64,000 nucleotides of DNA from Desulfolutivibrio sulfoxidireducens (GTDB lineage Bacteria > Desulfobacterota > Desulfovibrionia > Desulfovibrionales > Desulfovibrionaceae). Location: contig NZ_CP045508.1 of assembly GCF_013376475.1 (NCBI RefSeq), forward strand, positions 2,261,001 to 2,325,000, written 5' to 3'. Shown here in pieces: positions 17,882 to 27,225 of the stretch; within the stretch, counting starts at the first letter, position 1; each line of letters begins with the position of its first letter. Under the pieces are notes generated by a model that saw only the letters and a program-made list of their open reading frames with translations, did no database searches and was not told where the DNA came from. The position numbers and the translations under genes were made by a program.

Positions 17882-18733
17882 ATGGACAGCCCCGATCCCA
17901 CCACTGACGCCATACGCCTCGCCCGGGCCATGTTTCCCCGGGGGCTTGCCCAACCCGAGGCCGGCTGGCGTTTTTCCCTGGACGCCCTGCTGTTGGGCTT
18001 TTTCGCTGGACGGCCACAGCCCGGCAGCCGCGTCCTGGACCTTTGCTGCGGCTGCGGTCCGGCCGGGTTTGCCCTGCTTCTGCGGGATGCAGAGGCGGAA
18101 ATGACGCTGACCGGGCTCGACCTGGACCCGGACATGATCCGGGCCGCCCGGGAGAACGCCGCCCGGCTCGGGGTGTCCGAACGGCACGCGGCCCATGTCC
18201 TGGATGTCCGGGAGGTCCGCGCCAGGGCCGGCCGGACGAAAAACACGGCTGCCGGGGCAACGGACGCGCCGCAAGGCGGGGATGGATTTCGCCCCGCCCC
18301 GGAGTCCTTCGGCCAGGTGCTGTGCAACCCTCCCTACCGGGCCGTGGGTTCGGGACGGGCCTGTCCAGGGGAGGGACGAAACCGGGCCAGGTTCGAAACC
18401 CACGGAACCCTGAAGGATTTTGTGGACGCGGCGTCCTTTTTTCTGGCCAACAAGGGCCTGGCCGCGTTCGTCTATCCCGCCGTGAGACTCGCCGCGTTGT
18501 TCGCCTGTCTCACGGCCCGTCGTCTCGAACCCAAACGGCTTTTGCCCGTGCATTCCCACCGTGAAAGGCCCGCCCGGCTCGTCTTGGTGGAGGCGATAAA
18601 AAACGGCGGCCCCGGGCTTGCCCTGGAACCGCCGCTTGTCCTGTACGGGGAAGGGAAGGACGCGGGATCGCCCCGGCCGCGCATGACCGCCCAGGCCCTG
18701 GCCTTCTGCCCCTTCCTGGCGGCCAACGCCTGA
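17882..18733 (+). CDS. SAM-dependent tRNA1(Val) adenine-N6 methyltransferase-like protein
   Basis: A 283-residue class I methyltransferase of the TrmN6/YfiC type. Motif I is VLDLCCGCGPAGFALL near residue 43, the acidic motif II is GLDLDPDMI, and the catalytic motif IV is NPPY (in CNPPYRAVGSG), typical of amino-group N6-adenine methylation. YfiC modifies A37 of tRNA-Val. The start at 17882 has GGT 4 bases upstream, and no better start exists. An Ala/Arg/Gly-rich insertion lies at about 115-135. A 238-base gap with an intergenic repeat separates it from terC. Confidence 0.8.
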   Translation: MDSPDPTTDAIRLARAMFPRGLAQPEAGWRFSLDALLLGFFAGRPQPGSRVLDLCCGCGPAGFALLLRDAEAEMTLTGLDLDPDMIRAARENAARLGVSERHAAHVLDVREVRARAGRTKNTAAGATDAPQGGDGFRPAPESFGQVLCNPPYRAVGSGRACPGEGRNRARFETHGTLKDFVDAASFFLANKGLAAFVYPAVRLAALFACLTARRLEPKRLLPVHSHRERPARLVLVEAIKNGGPGLALEPPLVLYGEGKDAGSPRPRMTAQALAFCPFLAANA

Positions 18734-18753
18734 TATTGTCTTGCACACCGCCC

Positions 18754-18773
18754 CTCGGACATGGCGGTCCGAG
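18754..18773. terminator. Hairpin between convergent genes
   Basis: CTCGGAC and GTCCGAG pair in a 7-bp stem with a 6-base loop, between the methyltransferase and the leftward small protein gene. There is no U-tract, so termination is only inferred from position. Confidence 0.35.
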
Positions 18774-18813
18774 ACCCCGCACGCGCCAAAATGGTGTCTC
18801 CTCGCCCATCCCG

Positions 18814-19050
18814 CTATCGTCCCATGGGAAACAGCACCTCGGGACGCGGTTCGGGATATTCCATGCCCGCCTCCAGGGAGGACCGCCGCATGGCCGCACC
18901 GGCCTCGGCGATCCGGGCCAATTCGCTGCGATACGCGGTTGCGGCCTGGGCCGTGCCGCCATCCGTGTCCTCCACCTGTGAGGAAAAATGCGGCGGGCAG
19001 GCCGCGAAAACCACAACCGCCAGGAGCATGGTCAACAGAAAGCGGCTCAT
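18814..19050 (-). CDS. Small secreted protein or lipoprotein, unknown function
   Basis: A 78-residue protein with a signal sequence (SRFLLTMLLAVVVFAAC). The Cys at about position 17 may be lipidated, though the residue at -3 is Phe rather than the usual Leu/Val. The mature part is polar with no known motif. The start ATG has a strong GGAGG 8 bases upstream, which together with the signal sequence supports a real gene. It is isolated between the methyltransferase and a sensor kinase. Confidence 0.6.
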   Translation of the reverse strand: MSRFLLTMLLAVVVFAACPPHFSSQVEDTDGGTAQAATAYRSELARIAEAGAAMRRSSLEAGMEYPEPRPEVLFPMGR

Positions 19051-19475
19051 CGTCTTTCCTCCGGGTCTGTTCGGCCTCGCGACGCGCGGCCCATCCGCCT
19101 GTGCGAGTCGCCGTTGCCCGGAAAGAAGCGAGAACCGTGCCGCGACCCAATCAGGACGCAACTTCGATGAAATATTGGAAGAAACGAAGAAGCAGATACG
19201 TCTTCGTCATGGGGCCGGCAATCGAGACCATGCTGGAACGGCATTTTCACGACATATCATGAAACCGGTCTGATTTCGCCCGGGGCATCTGGCTTGAGAG
19301 GAGGTCCCCACTGATCAGACAGCTTGACGACAGAACGCGTTGACCTGGAGGCGAAAGCGTGACATGCTTCATTCAAGAGGGGAATTCCCTCCGATCATCC
19401 TGGTTGAGGACGATCCGCCCTGCCTGACATCGCAACCATCAGTTCCGCCGCATCGTGTCTTTTCGTGGGGGATGC
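19051..19475. other. Region upstream of sensor kinase with receiver remnant
   Basis: About 425 bases between a leftward small gene and the rightward kinase. It holds an apparent remnant of a response-regulator gene (19364-19495) and otherwise no recognisable coding sequence. No clear promoter. Confidence 0.4.
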
Positions 19476-19495
19476 ATGTGTGTTTCCCGAAGTAA
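19364..19495 (+). pseudogene. Truncated response-regulator receiver start (remnant)
   Basis: A 43-codon frame reads PPIILVEDDPPCLT from about residue 9. This is the first beta-strand and acidic pair of a CheY-like receiver domain. The sequence then loses all similarity, and the frame ends inside the first codons of the sensor kinase at 19476. GGAGG lies 13 bases before the ATG. The likeliest reading is that a response-regulator gene once preceded the kinase and was mostly deleted. The match is short, so chance remains possible. Confidence 0.4.
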
Positions 19496-22226
19496 CACTC
19501 TCGCTGACCGATGGCGGCGCCGCCGCACCCTTGGGCTCATAGCCGCCGCATGCCTCCTCCTGGTCCTCCCTTCCGCCTCTCCGGCCGCGCTCAAAAAAAA
19601 GCTGCTCATACTCAATTCCTATCACGAGGGGTTCCTTTGGACCGACACCATCATGTCCGGCATCGAGTCGGTCCTCGGCGATCCTGAGAAACGGGACCTG
19701 GATCTGTACATCGAGTACATGGACACCAAGCGGTTTCCCACCGCGCTGGTCTTCCCGCCGCTTCGCGAGTTGTATGCCCGCAAGTACGCCCACGCCCGGC
19801 CGGACGTGATCATCACCACCGACGACGACGCCCTGAACTTTATGCTGGCTTACGGCGACAGCCTTTTTCCCGACGCGCCGGTGGTCTTTTGCGGGCCGAA
19901 CTCCTTCGAGGAGGCGCGCATTGCCGGGCATGACAACTACACCGGCGTTGTCGAGGAATACGACCTCGCGTCGACCATAGCCCTGGCCTTGCGCCTGCAT
20001 CCCAAAGCCCGGCACGTGGCTGCGGTCACGGACGTCACCTCCACCGGCAAGTATAATCTGGATCGGCTGCACAAGGTCGAGCCTCTCCTCGCCGGCAAGG
20101 CCGACTTCATCGAACTTTCGGGTCTGTCCACCAAGGAACTCCAGGACGCCCTGCATCGCCTTCCTGCCGACACGGTGGTGCTTCACCTGTCGTTTTATCG
20201 CGACCGGGACGGCAAGAGCTACACTGTTTCCGAGAGCACCAGACTGATCAAGGACAGCACGGAGTTGCCGCTTTATTCCTGCTGGGACTTCATGCTCGGC
20301 AACGGCATCATCGGTGGCAAGATGGTGAGCGGGGCCATGCAGGGTGCGACAGCGGCCGAGATGGCCCTGCGGATTCTCGACGGCACGCCCGTAAAGGACA
20401 TCCCGGTCCTGAAGGAGAGCCCCAACCGCTTCATGTTCGACTACCCGGCCCTGCTCCGGGCCGGCCTGGACGTAGCCGACCTGCCCGAAGGCAGCGCCAT
20501 CCTGAATCGGCCTGTGTCGTACTATCAACTCTACAAGAATCAGATCTTGGCTGTCGCGGTCGGCATGGTGGCGATGCTCGCCCTGATCGTGGCCATGGGC
20601 GTGAACATCCTGCTTCGGCGGCGAGCCCAGCGCGACCTCCGCGAGAGCGAGGAGCGATTCCGGGCCTTGGTGGACCAGGCCCAGGACGCCATCTTTGTGC
20701 ACGACCTTTCGGGCCGGTTCCTCCTCGTCAACCAGCGGGCCTGCGACGTCCTGGGGTACGGCCGCAAGGAGTTGTCGTCATTGTCCGTGGCCGACGTGGA
20801 CCCGGACTTCGAGGCTCGCAACGATCCGGATACTATCTGGGGCAATCTCCCCCGCACTTTCGAGTCCCGCCATCGGAAAAAAGACGGCGGCATGATCCCG
20901 GTGGAAATCCGGCTGTCCAAAATTCTATATGGAAGCCAAGAAGTGTTGCACGCCGCAGTCCGGGACATCACAGAGCGTAAACGAGCCGAGGAAGGGTTGA
21001 AAAGCAGCGAAAAGCGCTTGGCTGAACTCGTGTCCTGGAAAGAAAGCATCCTCAACAACTCGGCGGTTGGTATTCTTGTCGTGACACAACACCGCATCAT
21101 TACTGAAGTAAATTTTGGATTTACACAAATTTTCGGTTATGAAAGCAAGGAAGTCGTCGGCAAATCAGTGAAGCTAATTCATGTAAACAATACGATGTTC
21201 GAGAATTTTGGTCAGCAATACTGGTCTAAAACAGAAGAATCTAATATAGTATCCGTAGAGTGGAGAATGCGACGTAAGAATGGCGAGATATTCTGGTGTG
21301 AATTGAGCGGATGCGCCATGAATAAGGAAGATATCTTGCAAGGCGTAGTGTGGGTTATCAAGGATATTAACGAGCGTAAACAGACCCAGGACGCCTTGGA
21401 ACAGGCCAGAGAGGAGCTTGAACAACGCGTGGAACAACGGACGAAAGAATTGCGTCTGGCCAACGAACGGCTCCTGGAACTGGATCAGCTCAAAAATGCG
21501 TTCCTGGCCACTGTATCTCACGACCTGCGCACCCCCCTCACCTCGATCCTCGGGTTTGCCAAACTCATTCACCGGGATTTTGAACGCAGGTTCCTGCCAC
21601 TCGCCGGCGAAGACGAAATGCTGCGAGCCAGAGGGCTCCAGATCGCCCAGAACATGGCCATCATTGAAAAAGAAGGGGAACGACTCACGCGGCTCATCAA
21701 CGATTTTTTGGATTTGGCAAAGATTGAGGCCGGCAGCATGGAGTGGCGGGATCAGGACATCTCGCCGGCTTTGATCATAGAGCGTTCAGTTCAAGCGGTG
21801 CGTGGCGAGATTGAGCAAAATCCTGGCTTGGCCCTCATGGTTGACGCCCCTCCGGATTTACCCCTTATCCGGGTAGACCCGGATCGTCTGGTCCAGGTCA
21901 TTGTGAATCTCCTGTCCAATGCCATCAAATTCACGTCAGCGGGACGCATCGGGTTGGACGCCAAACAGATCGCCGGAGGGCGAATGGTTTTCCGGGTGAC
22001 GGATACCGGGGTCGGCATCGCCGCTCCCGATATCCCCAGGATTTTCGATAAGTTTTTTCAGGCGAGCCGGAAAGACTTGGATACGATAAGCCGTAAAGGT
22101 ACTGGGCTTGGGCTGGCGATCTGCAAAACCATCATCGAACATTACGGTGGTTGCATCACTGTGGAATCACAGCTGGGACAGGGCAGCTCCTTTGTTATCG
22201 ATCTACCTCTTGGGACAACAGGTTGA
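19476..22226 (+). CDS. Membrane sensor histidine kinase with periplasmic binding-protein-like sensor and two PAS domains
   Basis: A 916-residue kinase. An N-terminal Arg-rich signal anchor is followed by a periplasmic ABC_sub_bind-like domain (about 40-350, beginning KKKLLILNSYHEGFLW). A membrane helix spans 358-381, PAS 1 about 391-505 and PAS 2 about 520-640. A coiled-coil linker precedes HisKA with the phospho-acceptor His in VSHDLRTPL near 681. The ATPase domain has NLLSNAIKF, DTGVG and GTGLGLA (785-912). No intact response regulator is adjacent. The stretch 21060-21360 (PAS 2) is AT-rich compared with the rest of the gene, as if acquired separately. Start ATG 19476 has GGGGG upstream; a GTG at 19455 is an alternative. 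Confidence 0.92.
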   Translation: MCVSRSNTLADRWRRRRTLGLIAAACLLLVLPSASPAALKKKLLILNSYHEGFLWTDTIMSGIESVLGDPEKRDLDLYIEYMDTKRFPTALVFPPLRELYARKYAHARPDVIITTDDDALNFMLAYGDSLFPDAPVVFCGPNSFEEARIAGHDNYTGVVEEYDLASTIALALRLHPKARHVAAVTDVTSTGKYNLDRLHKVEPLLAGKADFIELSGLSTKELQDALHRLPADTVVLHLSFYRDRDGKSYTVSESTRLIKDSTELPLYSCWDFMLGNGIIGGKMVSGAMQGATAAEMALRILDGTPVKDIPVLKESPNRFMFDYPALLRAGLDVADLPEGSAILNRPVSYYQLYKNQILAVAVGMVAMLALIVAMGVNILLRRRAQRDLRESEERFRALVDQAQDAIFVHDLSGRFLLVNQRACDVLGYGRKELSSLSVADVDPDFEARNDPDTIWGNLPRTFESRHRKKDGGMIPVEIRLSKILYGSQEVLHAAVRDITERKRAEEGLKSSEKRLAELVSWKESILNNSAVGILVVTQHRIITEVNFGFTQIFGYESKEVVGKSVKLIHVNNTMFENFGQQYWSKTEESNIVSVEWRMRRKNGEIFWCELSGCAMNKEDILQGVVWVIKDINERKQTQDALEQAREELEQRVEQRTKELRLANERLLELDQLKNAFLATVSHDLRTPLTSILGFAKLIHRDFERRFLPLAGEDEMLRARGLQIAQNMAIIEKEGERLTRLINDFLDLAKIEAGSMEWRDQDISPALIIERSVQAVRGEIEQNPGLALMVDAPPDLPLIRVDPDRLVQVIVNLLSNAIKFTSAGRIGLDAKQIAGGRMVFRVTDTGVGIAAPDIPRIFDKFFQASRKDLDTISRKGTGLGLAICKTIIEHYGGCITVESQLGQGSSFVIDLPLGTTG

Positions 22227-22292
22227 GATTGCAGGCTTTTTACAGAGTGTCCGTCGACCTTTGCTCATCACTTATCAAATGTCAAAGTTCCA

Positions 22293-22360
22293 TTGCGTCC
22301 CTTCTGCGAGAAGGGATCTCGCAAAGAAATACGAATGGCTACATGATCCGAGGGACGCAA
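22293..22360. repeat. Long-armed inverted repeat between convergent genes
   Basis: TTGCGTCCC (22293-22301) and GGGACGCAA (22352-22360) are perfect 9-base inverted arms. Inside lies a separate hairpin, CCCTTCT-GCG-AGAAGGG (22299-22315). It sits between the kinase stop and the AMMECR1 stop, so it may act in termination, although there is no U-tract. Confidence 0.4.
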
Positions 22361-22362
22361 CA

Positions 22363-22914
22363 CTAGAAAACCACGCCCTCGAACCAGTAGATTTTCGTAT
22401 CCGGATCCTTCCAGGCGTCCTCGTCAAGGCCGGCCTTGCGGCAGGTCTGGCGCAAAAACGTCACCCGGTCCCAGCCCCACTCCACGGGCACCTGGGGCAA
22501 TAGCAGCCCCGAATGCAGGCCCTTGCGGATGAAAAGACCATGGCGGCCGACCTCGATACGATCCGGATCGGGGCAGGGGGCCAGGGGACTTAAAATGGTG
22601 ATCTCCACCTCGAGCCCGTCCAGTTCGGCGCGGCCAAGCGGCGGAAACCGGGGGTCCTCAAAGGCCGCCGCCAGGGCCATGTCGGCCACATTGCGCCAAA
22701 TCGGCCTGTCGGCCACGATATGCCCGATGCAGCCGCGTAGCGCCCCCCGGCGTTTGAGGGTGACAAACACCCCGTAGGGTTCGCGCAGGATGTCGGAGGG
22801 AGGTTCCGCAAGAGGTGTTTCCCGCCGGTTGAGGCGGTCCATGATGCGCCGCCACACCAAATCCTTGAGGGCGGTCTTCTCCGTGTCGGTGAGGGAAAAA
22901 GGAAACCGTTCCAT
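22363..22914 (-). CDS. amrA: AmmeMemoRadiSam system protein A (AMMECR1 domain)
   Basis: A 183-residue AMMECR1-domain protein with the invariant motif LRGCIGH near residue 72 and the C-terminal VPVEWGWD segment. In bacteria this domain occurs with a Memo-like protein and a PflA-like radical SAM enzyme in an uncharacterised three-part module. The radical SAM partner is 24 kb away at 46645-47661, and no Memo-like gene lies in the window. The start ATG at 22914 has GGAGGT 6 bases upstream. The in-frame upstream extension is GC-rich, Arg-rich and looks non-coding. Confidence 0.88.
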   Translation of the reverse strand: MERFPFSLTDTEKTALKDLVWRRIMDRLNRRETPLAEPPSDILREPYGVFVTLKRRGALRGCIGHIVADRPIWRNVADMALAAAFEDPRFPPLGRAELDGLEVEITILSPLAPCPDPDRIEVGRHGLFIRKGLHSGLLLPQVPVEWGWDRVTFLRQTCRKAGLDEDAWKDPDTKIYWFEGVVF

Positions 22915-23394
22915 GCCGCACCTCCCTCGTGTCGCGTCCCCGTAAGCCCGGCAAGGCCTCGAACACGGGTCATCATTGCCCAAAAGATTCCGGCGGGCAA
23001 CCCTTGTCCAGAAATTTCCCCAAGGCTTTTGCGGCGTACGCGGCGGGAGAACCCCGCGACGGACACCCCGGGAACCCCGCACTGGATGCGGCATTGTCTT
23101 TCGCGACACGTCCCTTTGGAAGAGCCGCTTTCGGAGCTTGCAAAACGATCCCCTGGCTCCTGATTCAGGTCGTCCTTTGTTCGCGCAGCCCCTTCTTTTT
23201 CATTGATATTTACATAATTGTCATTTCATCTTGACAACGCCATACCGACCCGAATAGATATGGAAACACTCCATGGACACGAATCCGAAAATCTTGAGGT
23301 CCCGCGCCGCCAAAGGCGTTCACGCCGCCCACCTTCCGTCGCGTCGATACATTCCGCCCCCCCGGAAACACCCATGCACAAGGGAGCTCCATCC
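22915..23394. other. Divergent region between amrA and chemoreceptor
   Basis: 480 bases. The left part is GC-rich with imperfect inverted repeats (CCTTG at about 23019 against CAAGG). The middle (23190-23230) is AT-rich and leads into a sigma-70-like promoter at 23231-23260, leaving a roughly 130-base leader. No coding sequence recognised. Confidence 0.45.
23231..23260 (+). promoter_or_regulatory. Candidate sigma-70 promoter for chemoreceptor
   Basis: Consensus -35 TTGACA (23231-23236), an 18-base spacer, then TAGATA (23255-23260), preceded by an AT-rich stretch. The -35 is perfect; the -10 matches at 3 of 6. Confidence 0.45.
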
Positions 23395-25815
23395 ATGGGA
23401 CACGCAAAAAACATCAAGATAGCCTGGAAACTCGCGGCCATAGGCATTGCCTTCGTCCTGCCCCTGGGCGTTTTGCTGTTTCTCTCCATCCAAAACATCA
23501 ACGCCCAGATCGAATTCAGCCGCCTGGAGACCCAGGGAAACGCCTTTCAGCGGCCCCTGGAAAAACTCCTCGAATTCCTCCCCGCCGCCGCCACCGACCC
23601 GTCGGCCGTTTCCCGCATCGACCAGGCCTTCGAGGAACTGGCCAAGGCCGAGGCCATCCACGGACGGGACCTGCAATTCACGCAAGAGGGACTGGGCATC
23701 CGCAAACGGTCGCATCTGCATCCCGAGGCCGTGACCGCCAGATGGCGGGCGGCCAAAAACCTCGCCGGGGACACGGCCGCCACGGCGGAAAGGATCGAGG
23801 CCCTCATCGACGACGTCATGGGCATGATCACCCACGCCGGAGACACCTCCAATCTCATCCTGGACCCGGACCTGGACAGCTATTACACCATGGACCTGAC
23901 CCTTTTGGCCCTGCCCCAGACCCAGCGCCGCCTGGCCTCCATCCTGGATTTCGGTGAAACGGCCCTGGCCGGGGGCGATCTTTCGGAAGACGCCCGCCGC
24001 CGTTTCCACACCCTGGCCGAGATGCTCGCCGAATCCGACTTCAACCGCATCCTGGCCGATACCCAGACCGTCCTCAGCGAGGATCCCAACTTCTACGGGA
24101 CAAGCCCGTCCCTGGCCGCGAACCTGACCACCGGCCTGGAGGGCTACAAGGCGGCGACACAGCCGTTCATCGATCTGCTCCGGACCCTTGCCGACGGCGG
24201 CAGGGTCACCCGTGAGACCTTTACGGCCGCCGGCGGGCGGGCCAGACGGGCCGCCTTCGAATACTGGGAGACCTGCGCCGCCGAACTGGACGCCTTTTTG
24301 GGGGTGCGCATCGCCGACTACACCTCCCGCCGCACGGTCATGCTCGCGTCCACCGGCTTCGCCCTGATTCTGGCCTCGCTTCTGGCCTACGGCATCGGCC
24401 GGGGCGTCACCCGGACTATCGGATGCATGATGGCCTATACCAGGGCCGTGGCCGTCGGCGACCTGGACGCAACGCTCGGGGACGGCGGCAGCACGGCCGA
24501 ACTCAACGCCCTTCGGGCCGACCTGGAGGTCATGGTCGCCGCCCTCAAGGAGAAACTGGGATTCGTCCAGGGCATCTTAAACGGCGTGACCATGCCCTGC
24601 CTGGTGGCCAATCTCGAGGGCCGCATCACCTACCTGAACACCTTGCTGTGCCATTTCCTCTCCAAGCCCGAATCTTCCCTGAAATACATCGGCATGCACG
24701 TCACGGATTTTTTTGGCGACCACCGGAAGATCGCGGACTTGATCGTCACCACCCTGGAAGGCCGAAGCATCGTCACCAACCAATCCTTCGAGGGCCTGGA
24801 CGTCCGGGGGGAAAAATTTTTCATCAAGATCGACGCGGCCCCGGTGTTCGACCTGGAACACCGGGCCATGGGCTGCTTCGCCCAGTTCGCGGTATTAACC
24901 GAGGTCAAGCGTCAGGAAGACAGGCTGATCAAAACCAACCGGGTCATTTGCGAAACCGCCGAGCAGGCCGGGGGGATTGCCGCCCAGGTCGCGGCGGCGG
25001 CGGCGGAATTGTCGTCGGTGGTCGAACAGACCGGAAAGGGAATGGACATTCAAAAAGCCCGCGCCGGGGAGACGGCCGCGGCCATGCAGCAGATGAACTC
25101 CACAGTGATCGAGGTGGCCAGAAACGCGTCCGGAGCGGCCGAGCAGGCCGCACGGACCATGCACAAGGCCCGGGAAGGGGCGCGGACCGTGGAACAGTCG
25201 GTTGCGGCCATCGACCGGGTGAAAAACCAGACCGACGTTCTCAAAACGCGCATCGCCACCCTCGGCGACCAGGCCGCCGGCATAAGCCGGATCATGCACG
25301 TGATCTCCGACATCGCCGATCAGACCAACCTTTTGGCCCTAAACGCCGCCATCGAGGCCGCCAGGGCCGGCGAGGCCGGCCGGGGCTTCGCCGTGGTGGC
25401 CGACGAGGTCAGAAAGCTGGCCGAAAAGACCATGAACGCCACCAAGGAAGTGGGCGACTCCATCACGACCATTCAGGCCGGGGCCACGGACGCGGCGCGG
25501 GGCATGGGCGAGGCATCCCAGGCCGTGGAGGACGCCACGCGCCTGGCCGCGGATTCCGGCGCCGCCCTGCGGGAGATTCTGGAACTGGCCGGAAACACCA
25601 ACGATCAGGTCGGATCCATCGCGGCGGCCGCGGAACAACAGTCCGCGGCATCCGAGGAGATCAACCGGGCCGTGGAGGAAGTCAACACCGTGGCCGAGGA
25701 AACGGCCCAAGGCGTCGGCCGGTCGGCCAAGGCCGTGGAACGGCTGGCCTCCCAGGCCGAGGCCCTGGACCAGCTTATCCGCAATATCGGCTCCTCAACC
25801 TGCATCGGCGCCTGA
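23395..25815 (+). CDS. Methyl-accepting chemotaxis protein with PAS domain
   Basis: An 806-residue chemoreceptor. TM1 at about 10-32, a large helical periplasmic sensor (33-312), TM2 at 313-337, a HAMP-like segment, and a cytoplasmic PAS-type domain at about 390-500 ([21 protein letters not shown]). The signalling domain contains the hairpin tip [20 protein letters not shown] near 637-660. It relays ligand binding to CheA/CheW. It ends in STCIGA, without the NWETF-type CheR-docking pentapeptide. ATG 23395 follows GGGAG at 9 bases. No che genes are nearby, so it is an orphan receptor. Confidence 0.94.
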   Translation: MGHAKNIKIAWKLAAIGIAFVLPLGVLLFLSIQNINAQIEFSRLETQGNAFQRPLEKLLEFLPAAATDPSAVSRIDQAFEELAKAEAIHGRDLQFTQEGLGIRKRSHLHPEAVTARWRAAKNLAGDTAATAERIEALIDDVMGMITHAGDTSNLILDPDLDSYYTMDLTLLALPQTQRRLASILDFGETALAGGDLSEDARRRFHTLAEMLAESDFNRILADTQTVLSEDPNFYGTSPSLAANLTTGLEGYKAATQPFIDLLRTLADGGRVTRETFTAAGGRARRAAFEYWETCAAELDAFLGVRIADYTSRRTVMLASTGFALILASLLAYGIGRGVTRTIGCMMAYTRAVAVGDLDATLGDGGSTAELNALRADLEVMVAALKEKLGFVQGILNGVTMPCLVANLEGRITYLNTLLCHFLSKPESSLKYIGMHVTDFFGDHRKIADLIVTTLEGRSIVTNQSFEGLDVRGEKFFIKIDAAPVFDLEHRAMGCFAQFAVLTEVKRQEDRLIKTNRVICETAEQAGGIAAQVAAAAAELSSVVEQTGKGMDIQKARAGETAAAMQQMNSTVIEVARNASGAAEQAARTMHKAREGARTVEQSVAAIDRVKNQTDVLKTRIATLGDQAAGISRIMHVISDIADQTNLLALNAAIEAARAGEAGRGFAVVADEVRKLAEKTMNATKEVGDSITTIQAGATDAARGMGEASQAVEDATRLAADSGAALREILELAGNTNDQVGSIAAAAEQQSAASEEINRAVEEVNTVAEETAQGVGRSAKAVERLASQAEALDQLIRNIGSSTCIGA

Positions 25816-25863
25816 CCCCACAGAACCGGATCAACGCGAAAAAGGCAAACGTTCCCGGACCAT

Positions 25864-25890
25864 CCTGGAATACCTCATGGTTTTTCCAGG
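25864..25890. terminator. Hairpin between convergent genes
   Basis: CCTGGAA (25864-25870) pairs with TTCCAGG (25884-25890), with an inner ACC/GGT pair, between the chemoreceptor and amidohydrolase stops. It is palindromic enough to serve both strands. There is no long U-tract. Confidence 0.4.
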
Positions 25891-25970
25891 GCGGACGCAC
25901 ACGGCGCGGGGGATGTGCCACGATCGCAAAACGTCACCCCGGGCCAGGCCGCCACGGGAAACGGAGGCGG

Positions 25971-26777
25971 TCAGCCGCCCCGGCCGTACCGGGCCAAAAG
26001 CTCCCCGGCCGCCGTCAGCGCCAGTTCCATATCGGCGTCGGTCAGGCACAGGCGCTCCCGCAGGCGGACCCGCTCGACGCCCGGGTCGAACAGCGGATAG
26101 TCGCTGCCGAAAAGGATGCGTTCCCTGGGGTGGCGGTGATAGATCGCCTTGAGGGTGGCGTCGTCGATGAACTCCAGGGTGCTCGAGGTGTCGATGTACA
26201 CGTCCTGGCCGATCAGATGTTCCAGGGCCCACTTCCAGTGCTGGTAGCCGCCCATATGCGCGGCGATGATGGTCAGGTCCGGGAAGTCGCGGTGGATGGC
26301 GGCCACCTTTTTCGGGCAGGAATTGTTTTTTTCCGGGGGCACCACGTCGCCCACGTGCAGCATGACCGCGAAGCGTCCAGAGAGCATCTCGAAGATGGGC
26401 CACAGCCGCCTGTCGTCCAGGCGGAAGCCCTGGAAGTCGGCGTGCAGCTTGATCCCGGAAATTCCGGCGGCCTCGAGGCGGGCAAGCTCCGGCTCGATGT
26501 CCGGATAGTCCGGATGCAGGGTGCCGAAGGCCCGCACCCGGGGGTGGTCGCGTTCGAGACCGATGGCCCAGTTGTTGGCCGGGATGACCTGGGCCGGGGA
26601 CGTGGCCGCGCTGTGCACCACCACCCGGTCGATGCCCCCGGCCTCGGCCTTGGCCAAAAGGTCCTCGACACGGCCGTCGCCCACGGGCGGGATGCCGTAG
26701 TGGTCTTCCAGTTGGGCGATGACTTTGTGGGCGATTTTCGGATGATAGGCGTGGGTATGGATGTCGTACGTCAGCAA
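25971..26777 (-). CDS. Amidohydrolase-2 family metal-dependent hydrolase
   Basis: A 268-residue TIM-barrel hydrolase. The first metal ligands are in DIHTHAYHP near the N-terminus. Further conserved residues are in GIKLHADFQG, MLHVGD, AAHMGGY and FGSDYP, the typical order for the PF04909 family (decarboxylases and hydrolases such as ACMSD-like enzymes). The substrate is unknown. The start is a TTG at 26777 with AAGGTG about 9 bases upstream; no ATG lies before the catalytic motif. It begins 16 bases after the thioesterase stop, so it probably closes the operon. Confidence 0.8.
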   Translation of the reverse strand: MLTYDIHTHAYHPKIAHKVIAQLEDHYGIPPVGDGRVEDLLAKAEAGGIDRVVVHSAATSPAQVIPANNWAIGLERDHPRVRAFGTLHPDYPDIEPELARLEAAGISGIKLHADFQGFRLDDRRLWPIFEMLSGRFAVMLHVGDVVPPEKNNSCPKKVAAIHRDFPDLTIIAAHMGGYQHWKWALEHLIGQDVYIDTSSTLEFIDDATLKAIYHRHPRERILFGSDYPLFDPGVERVRLRERLCLTDADMELALTAAGELLARYGRGG

Positions 26778-26793
26778 AGCGAAAACACCTTTG

Positions 26794-27225
26794 TCACACG
26801 GTTTGAAAAAGGGCCTTCAGCCAGTCCGGCACCCCCACGGGGCGTCCCTGGGGATTGACGCAGGCGTGCTGGGTCTGGCCCACGGCCAAAAGGGTCTCCC
26901 CGTCCGGGGGGCCGAACACCTGGTAGGTGAAAAGCATGGAGGCCCGGCCCCATTCGCGCACGGCGCAACGGACCTGGATCTCGTCGTCGTAGCGGGCGGA
27001 TTTGATGTAGCGCAGATGCATTTCGCGCACGGGCAGGATGATGCCGCGCTGTTCCACGTCGCCGTAGCCCATGCCCCGGTCGCGGATGAACTGGCCCCTG
27101 GCCCGCTCGAACCAATGCGGATACTCGCCGTAATAGGCCACGCCCATCATGTCCGTCTCGCCGTAGGACACCCGGAAACGGTACCAGGCGTCGGGAAGCG
27201 GGAACGCCTCGCGCTTGAGGATCAT
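26794..27225 (-). CDS. Acyl-CoA thioesterase, 4-hydroxybenzoyl-CoA thioesterase/YbgC-like
   Basis: A 143-residue hot-dog-fold enzyme. The active-site signature YGETDMMGVAYYGEYPHWFERAR near residue 20 is of the YbgC/FcbC class, which hydrolyses short or aromatic acyl-CoA thioesters; the catalytic Asp is in TDMMGVAYY. The ATG at 27225 has GGAGG 6 bases upstream and overlaps the stop of the upstream gene (ATGA), showing translational coupling. Confidence 0.88.
   Translation of the reverse strand: MILKREAFPLPDAWYRFRVSYGETDMMGVAYYGEYPHWFERARGQFIRDRGMGYGDVEQRGIILPVREMHLRYIKSARYDDEIQVRCAVREWGRASMLFTYQVFGPPDGETLLAVGQTQHACVNPQGRPVGVPDWLKALFQTV

Noticed and set aside
19455..19475. GTG start for the sensor kinase
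   Set aside because: ATG at 19476 is better spaced from a G-rich ribosome site and begins a cleaner signal anchor; left as an alternative.
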